Assembly (NCBI GenBank): GCA_046294735.1
Contig: JBKBKB010000002.1
Location: forward strand, 124,001 to 188,000
Reading direction: 5' to 3'
Source: 34-65-8 sp046294735
Lineage (GTDB): Bacteria > Pseudomonadota > Alphaproteobacteria > Sphingomonadales > Sphingomonadaceae
DNA: 64,000 bases
The notes beneath the pieces were generated by a model. It ran no database searches and was not told where the DNA came from. It saw nothing but the letters and a program-made list of their open reading frames with translations. The position numbers were made by a program, and so were the translations under genes. Of the stretch, positions 16,978 to 25,667 are shown piece by piece. The stretch's first letter is position 1. The number at the start of each line of letters is the position of its first letter.

Positions 16978-17394
16978 CTATTCGGCCTTGCCCGGCGCTG
17001 AACAGTCGGCTGCACGGGCCAGCGCCTGCAAGATCGCCAGTGCCTCATCGGCCCGGGCGGCGGGCACGAACAGGTGGTCATGATGAAGCGCGGCGACCAC
17101 GTTGCACGCAATCTGCGCGTCGGTGAGTGCGGTGGCCACAGCCGCTGTCAGGCCAACTCCTTCCAGGTCCGAATGGACGGTGAGCGTAATCCGCGCAAAC
17201 GCCGGTTCCCCCTCGGCAAGGGCTGCCGGAACAATCGCGCTTACCCCTTCGCGTTCGCGAAAGGTGCCGAGCGCTGCGCCAAGCCATTCCGATGCGCGAT
17301 CCGGTGTTACCTGCACGAACGCCCAGCGATGCGGGTCCAGTTCAGGCGCCATTCCCCCGATCATGGCCTGCGTTGAGCGTACCGGCTGGCTCAC
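16978..17394 (-). CDS. ACT domain-containing protein
   Basis: A 138-residue protein of two tandem ACT-like folds, found as stand-alone small-molecule-sensing proteins. The segment RWAFVQVTPDRASEWLGAALGTF is the first unit and ARITLTVHSDLEGVGLTAAVATALTDAQIACNVVAA the second, ending in a conserved HHDHLFVPA stretch. Ligand is unknown. The start codon is a GTG that overlaps the hslU stop (GTGA); later starts at an internal Met are possible. No link to proteolysis is known, so the shared transcription may be incidental. Confidence 0.75.
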   Translation of the reverse strand: MSQPVRSTQAMIGGMAPELDPHRWAFVQVTPDRASEWLGAALGTFREREGVSAIVPAALAEGEPAFARITLTVHSDLEGVGLTAAVATALTDAQIACNVVAALHHDHLFVPAARADEALAILQALARAADCSAPGKAE

Positions 17395-18692
17395 AGGATA
17401 TACTTGCTAAGGTCGCTGTTGCCGGCCAGATCGGCCAGCCGTTCGCGGACATAGGCTGCGTCGATCGTCACGGTCTCGCCGCCGTGATCTTCCGCCTCGA
17501 AGCTGATCTCTTCGAGCAACCGCTCCATCACCGTCTGCAACCGCCGCGCACCGATGTTCTCGACACTTTCGTTGACCTGCGCCGCGATGCGCGCAACTTC
17601 GGCGATGCCGTCAGGCATGATGTCGAGCGTGACCCCCTCGGTTCCCAGCAGCGCGCGGTACTGTTCGACCAGGTTGGCGCGGGTTTCGCCGAGAATACGG
17701 ACGAAATCCTCCTCGGTCAGGGCGCGCAGTTCGACCCGGATCGGCAGGCGGCCCTGCAGTTCGGGCAGCATGTCCGACGGCTTGGCAAGATGGAACGCAC
17801 CGCTGGCGATGAACAGCACGTGGTCGGTCTTCATCGGGCCGTATTTGGTGGCGACTGTGGTGCCTTCGATCAGCGGCAGCAGGTCGCGCTGCACCCCTTC
17901 GCGAGAGACAGATCCGCCGCGCACATCGCTGACCGCGATCTTGTCGATCTCGTCGAGGAACACGATCCCGTTGGTCTCGGCGTTCTGCAGCGCGACCCGG
18001 GCGACATCATCCTGGTCGAGGCGCTTTTCCGCTTCTTCGTCAACCAGCTTGTCCCACGCATCGGGCACCTTGAGCTTGCGGCGCTTGAGGTTCTGGCGGC
18101 CCATCGCCTTGCCCAGCATATCGCTCAGGTTGATCATGCTAGCGCCCCCCGGCATTCCGGGCACTTCGAACGGCATTTGCGGCACGTCCTCGACGTCGAT
18201 TTCGACCTCGACATCGTTCATCGCATTTTCGACAATCCGCTGACGGAACGCCTCGCGGGTCGCCTCGCTGGCGTTTTCACCAACCAGCGCGCGCAGCAAC
18301 CGGTCCATCGCAGCCTTGCTTGCCGCTTCGCGCACCGCCTCCCGGCGGCGGTCCTTCTCCAGCCGGATCGCTTCCTCCACCAGGTCGCGGGCGATCTGCT
18401 CGACATCGCGCCCGACATAACCGACCTCGGTGAACTTGGTCGCCTCGACCTTGATGAACGGGGCTTCGGCCAGTTTGGCCAGGCGGCGGCTGATTTCGGT
18501 CTTCCCGCAGCCGGTCGGGCCGATCATCAGGATGTTCTTGGGTGTGACCTCGTCGCGCAGTTCGGGGCCGAGTTGCTGACGCCGCCAGCGATTGCGCAGC
18601 GCGACGGCGACCGCCCGTTTGGCGTCGCGCTGGCCGATGATGTGCTCGTCGAGAGCGGCCACGATGGCCTTGGGAGTGAGGGCTTGTGTCAT
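17391..18692 (-). CDS. hslU: ATP-dependent protease ATPase subunit HslU
   Basis: AAA+ unfoldase that feeds substrates to the HslV peptidase in the cytoplasm. The 433 residues match the family. It has Walker A GPTGCGKTE at about 58-66, the inserted I domain (about 110-240), Walker B GIVFLDEIDKI, and sensor RVELRAL. The C-terminal tail LSKYIL is the segment that docks into HslV and activates it. hslV lies 14 nt upstream on the same strand. A GTGA overlap connects hslU to the following ACT gene. Confidence 0.98.
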   Translation of the reverse strand: MTQALTPKAIVAALDEHIIGQRDAKRAVAVALRNRWRRQQLGPELRDEVTPKNILMIGPTGCGKTEISRRLAKLAEAPFIKVEATKFTEVGYVGRDVEQIARDLVEEAIRLEKDRRREAVREAASKAAMDRLLRALVGENASEATREAFRQRIVENAMNDVEVEIDVEDVPQMPFEVPGMPGGASMINLSDMLGKAMGRQNLKRRKLKVPDAWDKLVDEEAEKRLDQDDVARVALQNAETNGIVFLDEIDKIAVSDVRGGSVSREGVQRDLLPLIEGTTVATKYGPMKTDHVLFIASGAFHLAKPSDMLPELQGRLPIRVELRALTEEDFVRILGETRANLVEQYRALLGTEGVTLDIMPDGIAEVARIAAQVNESVENIGARRLQTVMERLLEEISFEAEDHGGETVTIDAAYVRERLADLAGNSDLSKYIL

Positions 18693-18706
18693 GATGTTCC
18701 GATCGC

Positions 18707-19267
18707 TCAGACGGTTTCGAGCGTGACGTTGTCGTTGGTGAAGACGCAGATTTCGGCGGCGACGTGCATGGCCTTGCGGGCAATCACTTCGGCATCGTCC
18801 TCGTACAGGGTCAGCGCGCGGGCAGCGGCCAGGGCATAGTTGCCGCCACTGCCGATCGCGGTGATCCCGCCCTCCGGCTCCAGCACGTCACCATTGCCGG
18901 TCAGCACCAGCAGCACGTCCTTGTCGGCGACGATCATCAATGCTTCGAGATTGCGCAGGTACTTGTCGGTCCGCCAGTCCTTGGCCAGTTCCACCGCCGC
19001 GCGCATCAGCTGGCCGGAATACTGTTCCAGCTTCTTTTCCAGCCGCTCGAACAGGGTGAAGGCATCGGCCGTGGCCCCCGCGAAACCGGCCACCACGCTG
19101 CCATCTTTACCGATTCGGCGCACCTTGCGCGCGTTCGGTTTCATCACGGTGTTGCCCATCGAGACCTGGCCATCGCCTGCGATCACGGTCTTGCCGTGCT
19201 TCTTCACGCCGACGATGGTGGTGCCGTGCCAGGGGACGAGGCCGTGGGCCGAGGAATGTTCGCTCAT
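18707..19267 (-). CDS. hslV: ATP-dependent protease peptidase subunit HslV
   Basis: Threonine peptidase of the HslVU complex. The 186-residue precursor begins MSEHSSAHGLVPWHG, a pro-segment ending in Gly15; processing would expose Thr16 as the catalytic N-terminal nucleophile (TTIVGVKK). Lys at GVKKHGK and the AGDGQVS segment are conserved proteasome-beta-like elements. The ATG at 19267 is preferred because the pro-segment length fits alphaproteobacterial relatives; the frame stays open a little upstream. First gene of the hslV-hslU-ACT-SIMPL unit. Confidence 0.97.
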   Translation of the reverse strand: MSEHSSAHGLVPWHGTTIVGVKKHGKTVIAGDGQVSMGNTVMKPNARKVRRIGKDGSVVAGFAGATADAFTLFERLEKKLEQYSGQLMRAAVELAKDWRTDKYLRNLEALMIVADKDVLLVLTGNGDVLEPEGGITAIGSGGNYALAAARALTLYEDDAEVIARKAMHVAAEICVFTNDNVTLETV

Positions 19268-19324
19268 ATACCCGGATATGGGGCTTGCCGCGAACCGGTC
19301 AAGCAAATGAGGCCAGCCCGAAGA

Positions 19325-19786
19325 TCAGCCGCCGGGGCCGCCCGCACCCGGGGCGCCGACCTGACCGATATTGCCGAACAGGTCTTCAAAGAAGCTGCGC
19401 TCGCGGCCCAGGGTTGGGGTCGTACTGCCATCCGGGCTGATGAAGGCGACCTTGTCCATGCCAGTGTTTTCGGCAGCGATGACATTGCCCGCCGCATCGA
19501 ACCGCACCGCCAGGACCGAATGGTTGCGGATCTGCGGCCGCCCGAACGGGGCGCGCCCGGTCACGCTGGACACGTAATACCAGGTCTGGTCGCCGAACTG
19601 GCTGGTGAAGCTGGGGCGGCCGAGCGTGGCGATGACGGACTGGCGATTGTCGATCCCGGGCTGGATGCTGCCGACCAGCGCCGCGTCCTGAATATAGCCG
19701 CGGTTTTCGCGGATAGCGGTGCATCCGCCCAGGCCCAGAGCGGTGGCCAGAATTACAGTGGCACCCAATGCCTTGCCTGCTCGCAT
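19325..19786 (-). CDS. bamE: Outer membrane protein assembly factor BamE (SmpA/OmlA)
   Basis: Lipoprotein subunit of the BAM complex, which inserts beta-barrel proteins into the outer membrane. The 153-residue precursor has a signal with lipobox LGGC (Cys22). The BamE fold follows with the conserved GIDNRQSVIATLGRPSF and DQTWYYVSS segments. The C terminus is a Gly/Pro-rich tail (VGAPGAGGPGG). It lies 57 nt upstream of hslV on the same strand and is divergent from the CBP3-like gene across about 200 nt. Confidence 0.93.
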   Translation of the reverse strand: MRAGKALGATVILATALGLGGCTAIRENRGYIQDAALVGSIQPGIDNRQSVIATLGRPSFTSQFGDQTWYYVSSVTGRAPFGRPQIRNHSVLAVRFDAAGNVIAAENTGMDKVAFISPDGSTTPTLGRERSFFEDLFGNIGQVGAPGAGGPGG

Positions 19787-19993
19787 CGATTATCTTCCCT
19801 TGGTTGCCGACGCCACCTTGCCGCAGCGTTCGGCCATTATCTGCGCCCTGCGCTTTAGGGCGGCGCAGCGCAACTGGCAACGGTCCTGCCATCGCATTGC
19901 ACGACGAGATTGACCGGTCCCAAAATGCCGGTTCGAAAATGATTGCCCGGGCTTGAATTGCCGATGAACGCTGCGTTCCCTACATTACCCGGC

Positions 19994-20500
19994 ATGAAAA
20001 TGCTCAAAGCCCTGTTCCGCCGCGAACCCGACCCGGCCGAAGCCCTGCGCCCGCTGTGGCACCGGGTGGTGGCCCTGTCGCGCGATCCCGCCTGGTATGC
20101 CGACTGCCATGTGCCCGACACGGTCCAGGGCCGGTTCGACATGATCACGCTGGTGCTCGCCATGGTCCTGCTGCGGATGGAGCAGGAAGATGCCTTGCGG
20201 CCCGGCAGCACCTGGCTGACCGAGCTGTTCGTGGCCGACATGGACGGCCAGCTGCGCGAAACCGGGATGGGCGACCCCACCCTTGGCAAGGAAATGGGCA
20301 AGCTGGTATCCGTGCTCGGTGGGCGGCTCGGTGCGCTGCGCGAAGCAGGTGGCGACGTCGCCCGGATGACCGTGGTGATTGACCGGAATGCGTCAATTCC
20401 TGGTGGCAGCCTTCCCGTGGCAACCCGGCTCGCTGCATTTGCCAGGAAGCTGGCCGCCGCCGAAGCGGAGGCTATCCAGCGCGGAGACATCACCCTGTGA
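19994..20500 (+). CDS. Ubiquinol-cytochrome c chaperone family protein (CBP3/UQCC1-like)
   Basis: A 168-residue soluble protein of the CBP3/UQCC1 type, which in mitochondria assists assembly of cytochrome b of the bc1 complex. The core segment DTVQGRFDMITLVLAMVLLRM and WLTELFVADMDGQLRETGMGDPTLGKEM are typical family signatures. The ATG at 19994 is chosen; a second ATG 6 nt later and an earlier start at 19943 are possible. The stop overlaps the GTG start of the DUF177 gene. No bc1 genes are present in the window. Confidence 0.85.
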   Translation: MKMLKALFRREPDPAEALRPLWHRVVALSRDPAWYADCHVPDTVQGRFDMITLVLAMVLLRMEQEDALRPGSTWLTELFVADMDGQLRETGMGDPTLGKEMGKLVSVLGGRLGALREAGGDVARMTVVIDRNASIPGGSLPVATRLAAFARKLAAAEAEAIQRGDITL

Positions 20501-21030
20501 CGGCGGGAATGACGGCAGGAGAGTTGACCCGCATGGTCAAACGCAAGCCGCTGCCAGCGGGGGCGATGGACATCGTCGCCTCGGAAGCCGAGCGCCTTGC
20601 CCTTGCCCGCCGGTTCGCGATCAGCGCCGTCAAGCGGCTGGAGGCTAAGGTCCAGTTGTCCGACGCCGGGGATGCAGTTGCGGCGGAAGGCACCCTCGAG
20701 GCCGACCTGGTTCAGCCCTGCGCCATTTCCGGTGAGGATTTCGCCCACACCGTGTGCGAGCCGCTCTCCTTCCGCTTCGTCCCCACGCATGACCTGCCCG
20801 ACCAGGCCGACATCGAGATCGAGCTGGCCGGCGATGAACTCGACGACATCGAATACGACGGCGACATGTTCGACCTGGGCGAAGCCATTGCCCAGACCCT
20901 TGCGCTGGCAATCGACCCTTACGCTGAAGGCCCCGGCGCCGACGCAGCGCGTGAAGCCGCCGGGATTGTCACCGACGACACTGTGCGCGGCCCGCTGGCC
21001 GATGCACTCGCAGCGCTGAAGAAGGGCTGA
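20497..21030 (+). CDS. DUF177/YceD-family protein (23S rRNA accumulation)
   Basis: A 177-residue cytoplasmic protein of the DUF177 family, named for E. coli YceD. Homologues are needed for normal 23S rRNA accumulation in plants and are linked to ribosome/fatty acid genes in bacteria. The conserved CAISGEDFAHTVCEPL segment has two cysteines, and the acidic stretch LAGDELDDIEYDGD precedes DLGEAIAQTLALAIDPY. The start is GTG 20497 (GTGA overlap with the CBP3-like gene) or ATG 20509. It converges on ssb with no gap between stops. Confidence 0.85.
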   Translation: MTAGMTAGELTRMVKRKPLPAGAMDIVASEAERLALARRFAISAVKRLEAKVQLSDAGDAVAAEGTLEADLVQPCAISGEDFAHTVCEPLSFRFVPTHDLPDQADIEIELAGDELDDIEYDGDMFDLGEAIAQTLALAIDPYAEGPGADAAREAAGIVTDDTVRGPLADALAALKKG

Positions 21031-21555
21031 TCAGAACGGGATATCGTCGTCGAGATCGTCGTAGTTGGAGCCACCGCCGCCCGAAGGTGCGCCGCCGCCC
21101 TGGTTCCAGCCGCCGCCCTGGCCCCCACCCGAACTGCCGCCCGATGCGCCGCCGTAACCGCCGCTGCGTTGGCCGCCACCGCCGCCGCCCGATGCGCCGC
21201 CCTGGGCGCCGTCAAGCATGGTCATGACCGCATTGGGCCCGCGCAGCACCACTTCGGTCGAGTAGCGGTCATTGCCCTGCTGGTCCTGCCACTTGCGGGT
21301 CTGGAGCTGGCCTTCGAGGTAGACTTTGCTGCCCTTGCGCAGGAACCGCTCGGCCACACCTGCCAGACCTTCGTTGAAGATCGCCACAGTGTGCCATTCG
21401 GTGCGTTCCTGCCGCTCGCCGCTGTTCTTGTCCTTCCAGGTTTCGCTGGTGGCGATGCGCAGGTTGCACACTTTGCCGCCGTTCTGGAAGGTGCGGACTT
21501 CGGGATCGGCCCCGAGATTGCCGATCAGCATGACTTTGTTGAGTGAGCCGGCCAC
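21031..21555 (-). CDS. ssb: Single-stranded DNA-binding protein SSB
   Basis: A 174-residue SSB. The OB fold covers about residues 1-110 (AGSLNKVMLIGNLGADPEVR, then TEWHTVAIF and GSKVYLEGQLQTRKWQDQQG). A glycine/serine-rich linker follows, and the acidic tail DLDDDIPF binds partner proteins. The GTG start at 21555 is preferred: it begins exactly at the conserved N terminus and has GAAAGGGG upstream. It lies 16 nt downstream of feoB on the same strand; an own promoter within the feoB end is likely but not proven. Confidence 0.95.
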   Translation of the reverse strand: MAGSLNKVMLIGNLGADPEVRTFQNGGKVCNLRIATSETWKDKNSGERQERTEWHTVAIFNEGLAGVAERFLRKGSKVYLEGQLQTRKWQDQQGNDRYSTEVVLRGPNAVMTMLDGAQGGASGGGGGGQRSGGYGGASGGSSGGGQGGGWNQGGGAPSGGGGSNYDDLDDDIPF

Positions 21556-21571
21556 GATTGCGCCCCTTTCG

Positions 21572-23410
21572 CTATAGCCTGAGCGCCGTTGCGCTCCAGT
21601 AAGTGATTCCCGCGAAGATATAGGCCAGCGCAAACAGGTAAGCCACCATCACCCCGGGCCATTTCCACCCGTTTGTTTCGCGCCGGGCCACCGCGATGGT
21701 GGAGATGCACTGCGGCGCGAATACGAACCAGGCAAGGAAGGCGAGCGCGGTCGGCAAACTCCAGCGCTTTGCAATCTCCGCGCCCAAAGCCGCGCTGGCG
21801 GCCTCCTCATCCACCGCATCGACCGCATAAGTGGTGGCCAGGCTGGATACGGCCACCTCCCGCGCGGCCATCGCCGGAACCAGCGCCAGCGTCATTTCGC
21901 GATTGAAGCCAATTGGCTCAAATGCCGGGTGCATCGCGGTTGCGATCCGGCCAGCAAATGAGACATCGAGCTGGCTTTCGCCCTCCCCTGCCCGCGGAAA
22001 AGTGAGCAGCAGCCACAGCGCAATGGTGACGACGAAGATGATCGTGCCCGCGCGGCGCAGGAACACCCAGGCGCGCTGCCACAGGCCGATTGCCAGGTCC
22101 TTCAGCAGCGGCAGCTGGTAGCGCGGCAATTCCATGATGAAGCCGCTGGCCGCGCCTTTCGTGACCGAGCGCCGTAGCACCAGCGCCGCTGCCATCGCGC
22201 CGACAATTCCGGCAAGGTAAAGCACGAACAGGACCAGGCCCTGAAGGCCCACACCTGGCCCCACGCTGGTGGCAGGGATCACCGCCCCGATGATCACCGC
22301 ATAGACCGGCAGACGGGCCGAACAGGTCATCAGCGGCGCGATCAGGATCGTGGTCAGCCGGTCTTTCGGGTCGGCAATGCTGCGGGTCGCCATGATGCCG
22401 GGAATGGCGCAGGCGAAGCTCGACAGCAGCGGGATGAAGCTGCGGCCCGACAGGCCGACACCTGCCATCATCCGGTCCATCAGGAACGCGGCGCGGGCCA
22501 TGTAGCCGGTCGCCTCCATCAACAGGATGAAGGCAAACAGGATCACGATCTGCGGCAGGAACACCACCACCGAGCCGACCCCGGCGATGACACCCTCGGT
22601 CAGGAAATCGCGCCAGATGCCCGGTGCCAGCGCGCCCTTGATCCCGTCGGAGGCGAACGAAGCGAGCGCCTCCAACCCGTCGGCGAATGGTGTCGCCCAG
22701 GCGAACACCGCCTGGAACATGATGAACAGCAGAGCGAACAGGATCACCGGCCCCAGCCACGGGTGCAGCAAGACCCGGTCCAGTCCGGCATGGGCCAGAT
22801 GGCGCCCCGGGCGGGAGAGGATCGCGGCCCGGGCGATGTTCTTCGCGGCCAGCCGGCGTTCCGGCAGGGTCAGGTGCGGCCTCGGCTCGCGTTCGGCGCT
22901 TCCGGCAAAGGCGACCGCAGCGGCCAGTTCCGCCAGCCCCTTGCGCCGCACGGCCACCGTGGGGACCACCGGCACACCGAGGGCCGAAGAGAGGGCCGCC
23001 GGATCGAGCACCAGCCCGTCACGCTCGGCCAGGTCCATCATGTTGAGCGCCACCACCACCGGCCGGCCCAGGGCGATCACTTCCTGTGCGAACACCAGAT
23101 GATGTTCGAGATTGGCCGCATCCAGCACCACCACCAGCACATCAGGCTGTGGTTCGCCGGGAAACTCACCATAGACCACCTGGCGGGTCACTTCTTCATC
23201 CGGGCTGGTGGGATCGAACGAATAACATCCCGGCAGGTCGATCAGGGCCATCGCCCCGCCATCGGGCAGCAGCATCCGGCCCGCCTTGCGCTCCACCGTT
23301 ACGCCGGGATAGTTCGCGATCTTCTGCCGCGCCCCGGTCAGGGCATTGAACAGCGCGCTCTTGCCCGCATTGGGGTTGCCGATGAGGGCGGCGATGCGCT
23401 GCCGGGTCAC
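21572..23410 (-). CDS. feoB: Ferrous iron transporter FeoB
   Basis: A 612-residue inner-membrane Fe2+ transporter with an N-terminal G-protein domain. The GTPase motifs are GNPNAGKS (G1, near residues 12-19), DLPG (G3) and NMMD (G4). The membrane part carries the two conserved gates, including GCAIPGIM-like ACAIPGIMATRS and the C-terminal APQCISTIAVARRE. No extra C-terminal domain is present. Its start overlaps feoA by 4 nt (ATGA). ssb follows after 16 nt. Confidence 0.97.
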   Translation of the reverse strand: MTRQRIAALIGNPNAGKSALFNALTGARQKIANYPGVTVERKAGRMLLPDGGAMALIDLPGCYSFDPTSPDEEVTRQVVYGEFPGEPQPDVLVVVLDAANLEHHLVFAQEVIALGRPVVVALNMMDLAERDGLVLDPAALSSALGVPVVPTVAVRRKGLAELAAAVAFAGSAEREPRPHLTLPERRLAAKNIARAAILSRPGRHLAHAGLDRVLLHPWLGPVILFALLFIMFQAVFAWATPFADGLEALASFASDGIKGALAPGIWRDFLTEGVIAGVGSVVVFLPQIVILFAFILLMEATGYMARAAFLMDRMMAGVGLSGRSFIPLLSSFACAIPGIMATRSIADPKDRLTTILIAPLMTCSARLPVYAVIIGAVIPATSVGPGVGLQGLVLFVLYLAGIVGAMAAALVLRRSVTKGAASGFIMELPRYQLPLLKDLAIGLWQRAWVFLRRAGTIIFVVTIALWLLLTFPRAGEGESQLDVSFAGRIATAMHPAFEPIGFNREMTLALVPAMAAREVAVSSLATTYAVDAVDEEAASAALGAEIAKRWSLPTALAFLAWFVFAPQCISTIAVARRETNGWKWPGVMVAYLFALAYIFAGITYWSATALRL

Positions 23411-23646
23411 AGCGCTTTCACCTGCATTGCGGCGGCATGGACCCGGCGCAGGGCGATGGTCATGCTGCCCACCCGCACGGCGAGCGGATCGCGCCCGGCG
23501 AACACGCCGCGATGGGCGACTTCGACCTCTGCACCCAGATCAAGCCCGAGCGCGCGCAGGCGCTTGCCCTCATCTTCGGCGAGCACGGCCCAGTCGATAG
23601 CGGTAATCCGGGCGGGAACCCCGCGCGCAAGTGCATCGAGCGTCAT
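23407..23646 (-). CDS. feoA: Ferrous iron transport protein FeoA
   Basis: A 79-residue SH3-like FeoA protein that supports FeoB. It has the usual central ALGLDLGAEVEVAHRG and the C-terminal DPLAVRVGSMTIALRR. The ATG at 23646 gives the normal FeoA length; a start at 23682 would add 12 unrelated residues. The start of feoB overlaps its end by 4 nt. Upstream, the half-site TGCAAAT resembles one arm of an alphaproteobacterial Fur-type box, but the second arm is not conserved. Confidence 0.93.
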   Translation of the reverse strand: MTLDALARGVPARITAIDWAVLAEDEGKRLRALGLDLGAEVEVAHRGVFAGRDPLAVRVGSMTIALRRVHAAAMQVKAL

Positions 23647-23688
23647 GCAACTGCCGCTATGGCGGAACCGGCCGGGTTGCAAATCGCT

Positions 23689-24351
23689 TTATCGCGCGGG
23701 ATAACGCAACCGACCCAGAAAACGGGTCACGCTGAATGTCTCCCGATCAGGGTTCAGCCACTTGGCCTTGACCTGCTCGAACTTCATCACTCCGTCGATC
23801 CGGCGATCGAGGAATGCGCGCGTCTCGGCCTTGCCTTCGCTTTCATCGCTGACGAACACCGTCAGAGTGGCGGCATAGATCGAGGCGAGGATGGTCCGCT
23901 TGGTGTAGTGGTTGTAATCCGTCGCCGTATCACCGGCCAGGCGCCACATCCGGTCAGCACTGCCCCAGCCCAGCTTGAGCGCGCGCGCGGCATTCTGCGG
24001 CATGGCCATGATCGCCAGAGCGCGGCGCAGGGCTTCCTCGCTGCCGGTCATCGCGTCGAGCCGGAACTGGACCAGCGCCCGGATCCGTTCGCGGATCTTC
24101 ATCGCGGCAATCCGTTCCGGCGGAAAAGCTTGCGCCATCGCCGCATCGATCGCGGCGATCCAGGCCGCGATCATGTCGATCGCCCCGTCAGGATAGGCGA
24201 GCGCGGCGACATCGGGATTGACGCCGAGAGTCTCGGCCGCACTGGTGATGGCCTGCGAACTCCATCCGTCGAAAACGGCAGCTTCGGCCAGAGCCGGGGC
24301 CAAGGCGATGCGAAGCTCGTCCAGCGTCATGTCGGCGTAATCGGCGGCCAT
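23689..24351 (-). CDS. COQ9 family protein
   Basis: A 220-residue member of the COQ9 family, a TetR-fold lipid-binding protein that presents ubiquinone intermediates to the COQ7-type hydroxylase. The N-terminal helices contain WSSQAITSAAETLGV, the C-terminal half has NAARALKLGWGSADRMWRLAGDTATDYNHYTKR, an almost invariant COQ9 signature (the DxNxYTKR segment). The ankyrin gene upstream ends at the same base where this start begins. The feoAB genes lie downstream on the same strand, 42 nt away. Confidence 0.94.
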   Translation of the reverse strand: MAADYADMTLDELRIALAPALAEAAVFDGWSSQAITSAAETLGVNPDVAALAYPDGAIDMIAAWIAAIDAAMAQAFPPERIAAMKIRERIRALVQFRLDAMTGSEEALRRALAIMAMPQNAARALKLGWGSADRMWRLAGDTATDYNHYTKRTILASIYAATLTVFVSDESEGKAETRAFLDRRIDGVMKFEQVKAKWLNPDRETFSVTRFLGRLRYPAR

Positions 24352-24971
24352 CAGAACGACGGCCCATAGGTCTGGCCAACGCCCTTGTTCTTGCGCTCTT
24401 CGTCGGAACGGGTGAACTCGGCCATGATCTGGCTGTTGCCCTGCATAAGCGTGGCATAGTCACGCGCCGATCGGCCGGAATTGTCGTTCCGGTCCGGATT
24501 GGCCCCTTTTTCCAGCAGCAGGCGGATCATCGCCGGATCGCGGCGGTGGACTGCGGAAATCAGCGGGGTTTCACCGGCGACATTGGTCACATCGATCCGG
24601 GCGCCGGTCTCAAGCAGCGCCGTAGCCCCTTCAACAAAGCCAAGATTGACCGCCAACATAAGCGGGGTTGTGCCGGATTTGTCGGCTACGTTGGGGTTAG
24701 CACCCCTGGCGGTCAGGAACCGGATCCACACCGCGTCGCGCCGCTCGGTCACGATGTGCAGCGCCGTCTGCCCCGACGTAATGTCGCGTGTGTTGACGAT
24801 CGTGCTGCCCGGTTCATTGAGGGCATTGGTCACAGCGTCACCGTCCCGTTCGCGGACCGATTTCAGAAACGAAAAACCGTCAGAAAAAAACTGCGCCGAA
24901 ACAGGGGCCGACAGCGCCAGCGCCGCCAACATTCCCAATACAGCCGTCTTGCGAACCAGCGCGCGCGCCAT
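24351..24971 (-). CDS. Exported ankyrin-repeat protein
   Basis: A 206-residue exported protein with a signal peptide (about 1-27, ending APVSAQ) followed by three to four ankyrin repeats between about residues 55 and 190. Repeat consensus segments include GQTALHIVTERRD, GTTPLMLAVNLGF, GETPLISAVHRRD and a last one with NSGRSARDYA. It probably mediates a protein-protein contact in the periplasm; partner unknown. The ATG at 24971 has GGAAGG upstream; ATG 24992 is a weaker alternative. Its stop touches the COQ9 start. Confidence 0.85.
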   Translation of the reverse strand: MARALVRKTAVLGMLAALALSAPVSAQFFSDGFSFLKSVRERDGDAVTNALNEPGSTIVNTRDITSGQTALHIVTERRDAVWIRFLTARGANPNVADKSGTTPLMLAVNLGFVEGATALLETGARIDVTNVAGETPLISAVHRRDPAMIRLLLEKGANPDRNDNSGRSARDYATLMQGNSQIMAEFTRSDEERKNKGVGQTYGPSF

Positions 24972-25045
24972 CGCTTCAATCCTTCCTGCCATCGTGCCCC
25001 GGCGAGAGCGAGACTCGCCTCTTGCGAATATGGCGTTAGCAGAGC

Positions 25046-25660
25046 ATGAACCGCCGCGCTATGTCCACGACCTTGCGGGCCCTTGCCCTTTCTTTAGCCC
25101 TTGTCGCCACAGCCTGCTCGCAGGGGCCAGCGCAACCGCCGCTCGACCAGGCGCCGCTGGCCGGTGCCGCCATCGGGGGCGATTTCACCCTGACCGGGGA
25201 AAACGGCCAGCCGGTCAGCTGGGACGATTTCGCCGGCAAGTGGCGGGTGGTCTATTTCGGCTTTGCCTATTGTCCCGACATCTGCCCGACTGACCTGCAA
25301 CGCACCAGCCAGGGTCTGGCGCTCTTTGCCAAGGGCAACGCCGGGCTTGCGGCAAACATCCAGCCGATCTTCATAACCATCGACCCTGAACGCGACACGC
25401 CGGAAGTGGTGGCCGAATTCACCGATGCCTTCTCGAAAGACCTGATCGGGCTGACCGGCACCCCCGGTCAGATTGCCGCCACGGCCAAGGCATTCGGCGT
25501 CTTTTATGCCAAGGGCGAAGTCAATGAACAGGGGGCCTACATGATGGATCACTCCAATGTGACCTATCTGTTTGATCCGGACGGCAACCCGGTGTCGATG
25601 CTGCCGACCGATCAGGGCGCCGAAGCGGTGGCGGCGGAACTGGCCAAGTGGGTGCGGTGA
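25046..25660 (+). CDS. SCO-family protein (copper delivery to cytochrome oxidase)
   Basis: A 204-residue thioredoxin-fold SCO protein that helps assemble the CuA centre of cytochrome c oxidase. It has a lipoprotein signal with Cys24 (VATAC), the copper-binding CPDIC pair Cys76 and Cys80, and His169 in MMDHSNVTYLF as the third copper ligand. PERDTPE and the C-terminal helix are usual. It is divergent from the ankyrin gene. The YcgN-like gene follows after 7 nt. Confidence 0.95.
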   Translation: MNRRAMSTTLRALALSLALVATACSQGPAQPPLDQAPLAGAAIGGDFTLTGENGQPVSWDDFAGKWRVVYFGFAYCPDICPTDLQRTSQGLALFAKGNAGLAANIQPIFITIDPERDTPEVVAEFTDAFSKDLIGLTGTPGQIAATAKAFGVFYAKGEVNEQGAYMMDHSNVTYLFDPDGNPVSMLPTDQGAEAVAAELAKWVR

Positions 25661-25667
25661 GGGACCG

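Noticed and set aside
17292..18839. 515-codon open frame on the plus strand opposite hslU
   Set aside because: Fully antisense to hslU/hslV; composition is of a shadow frame with no recognisable domain or start signal.
23646..23690. Possible Fur-type box upstream of feoA
   Set aside because: Only one half-site, TGCAAAT, is present; the other half is not conserved, so no operator is called.
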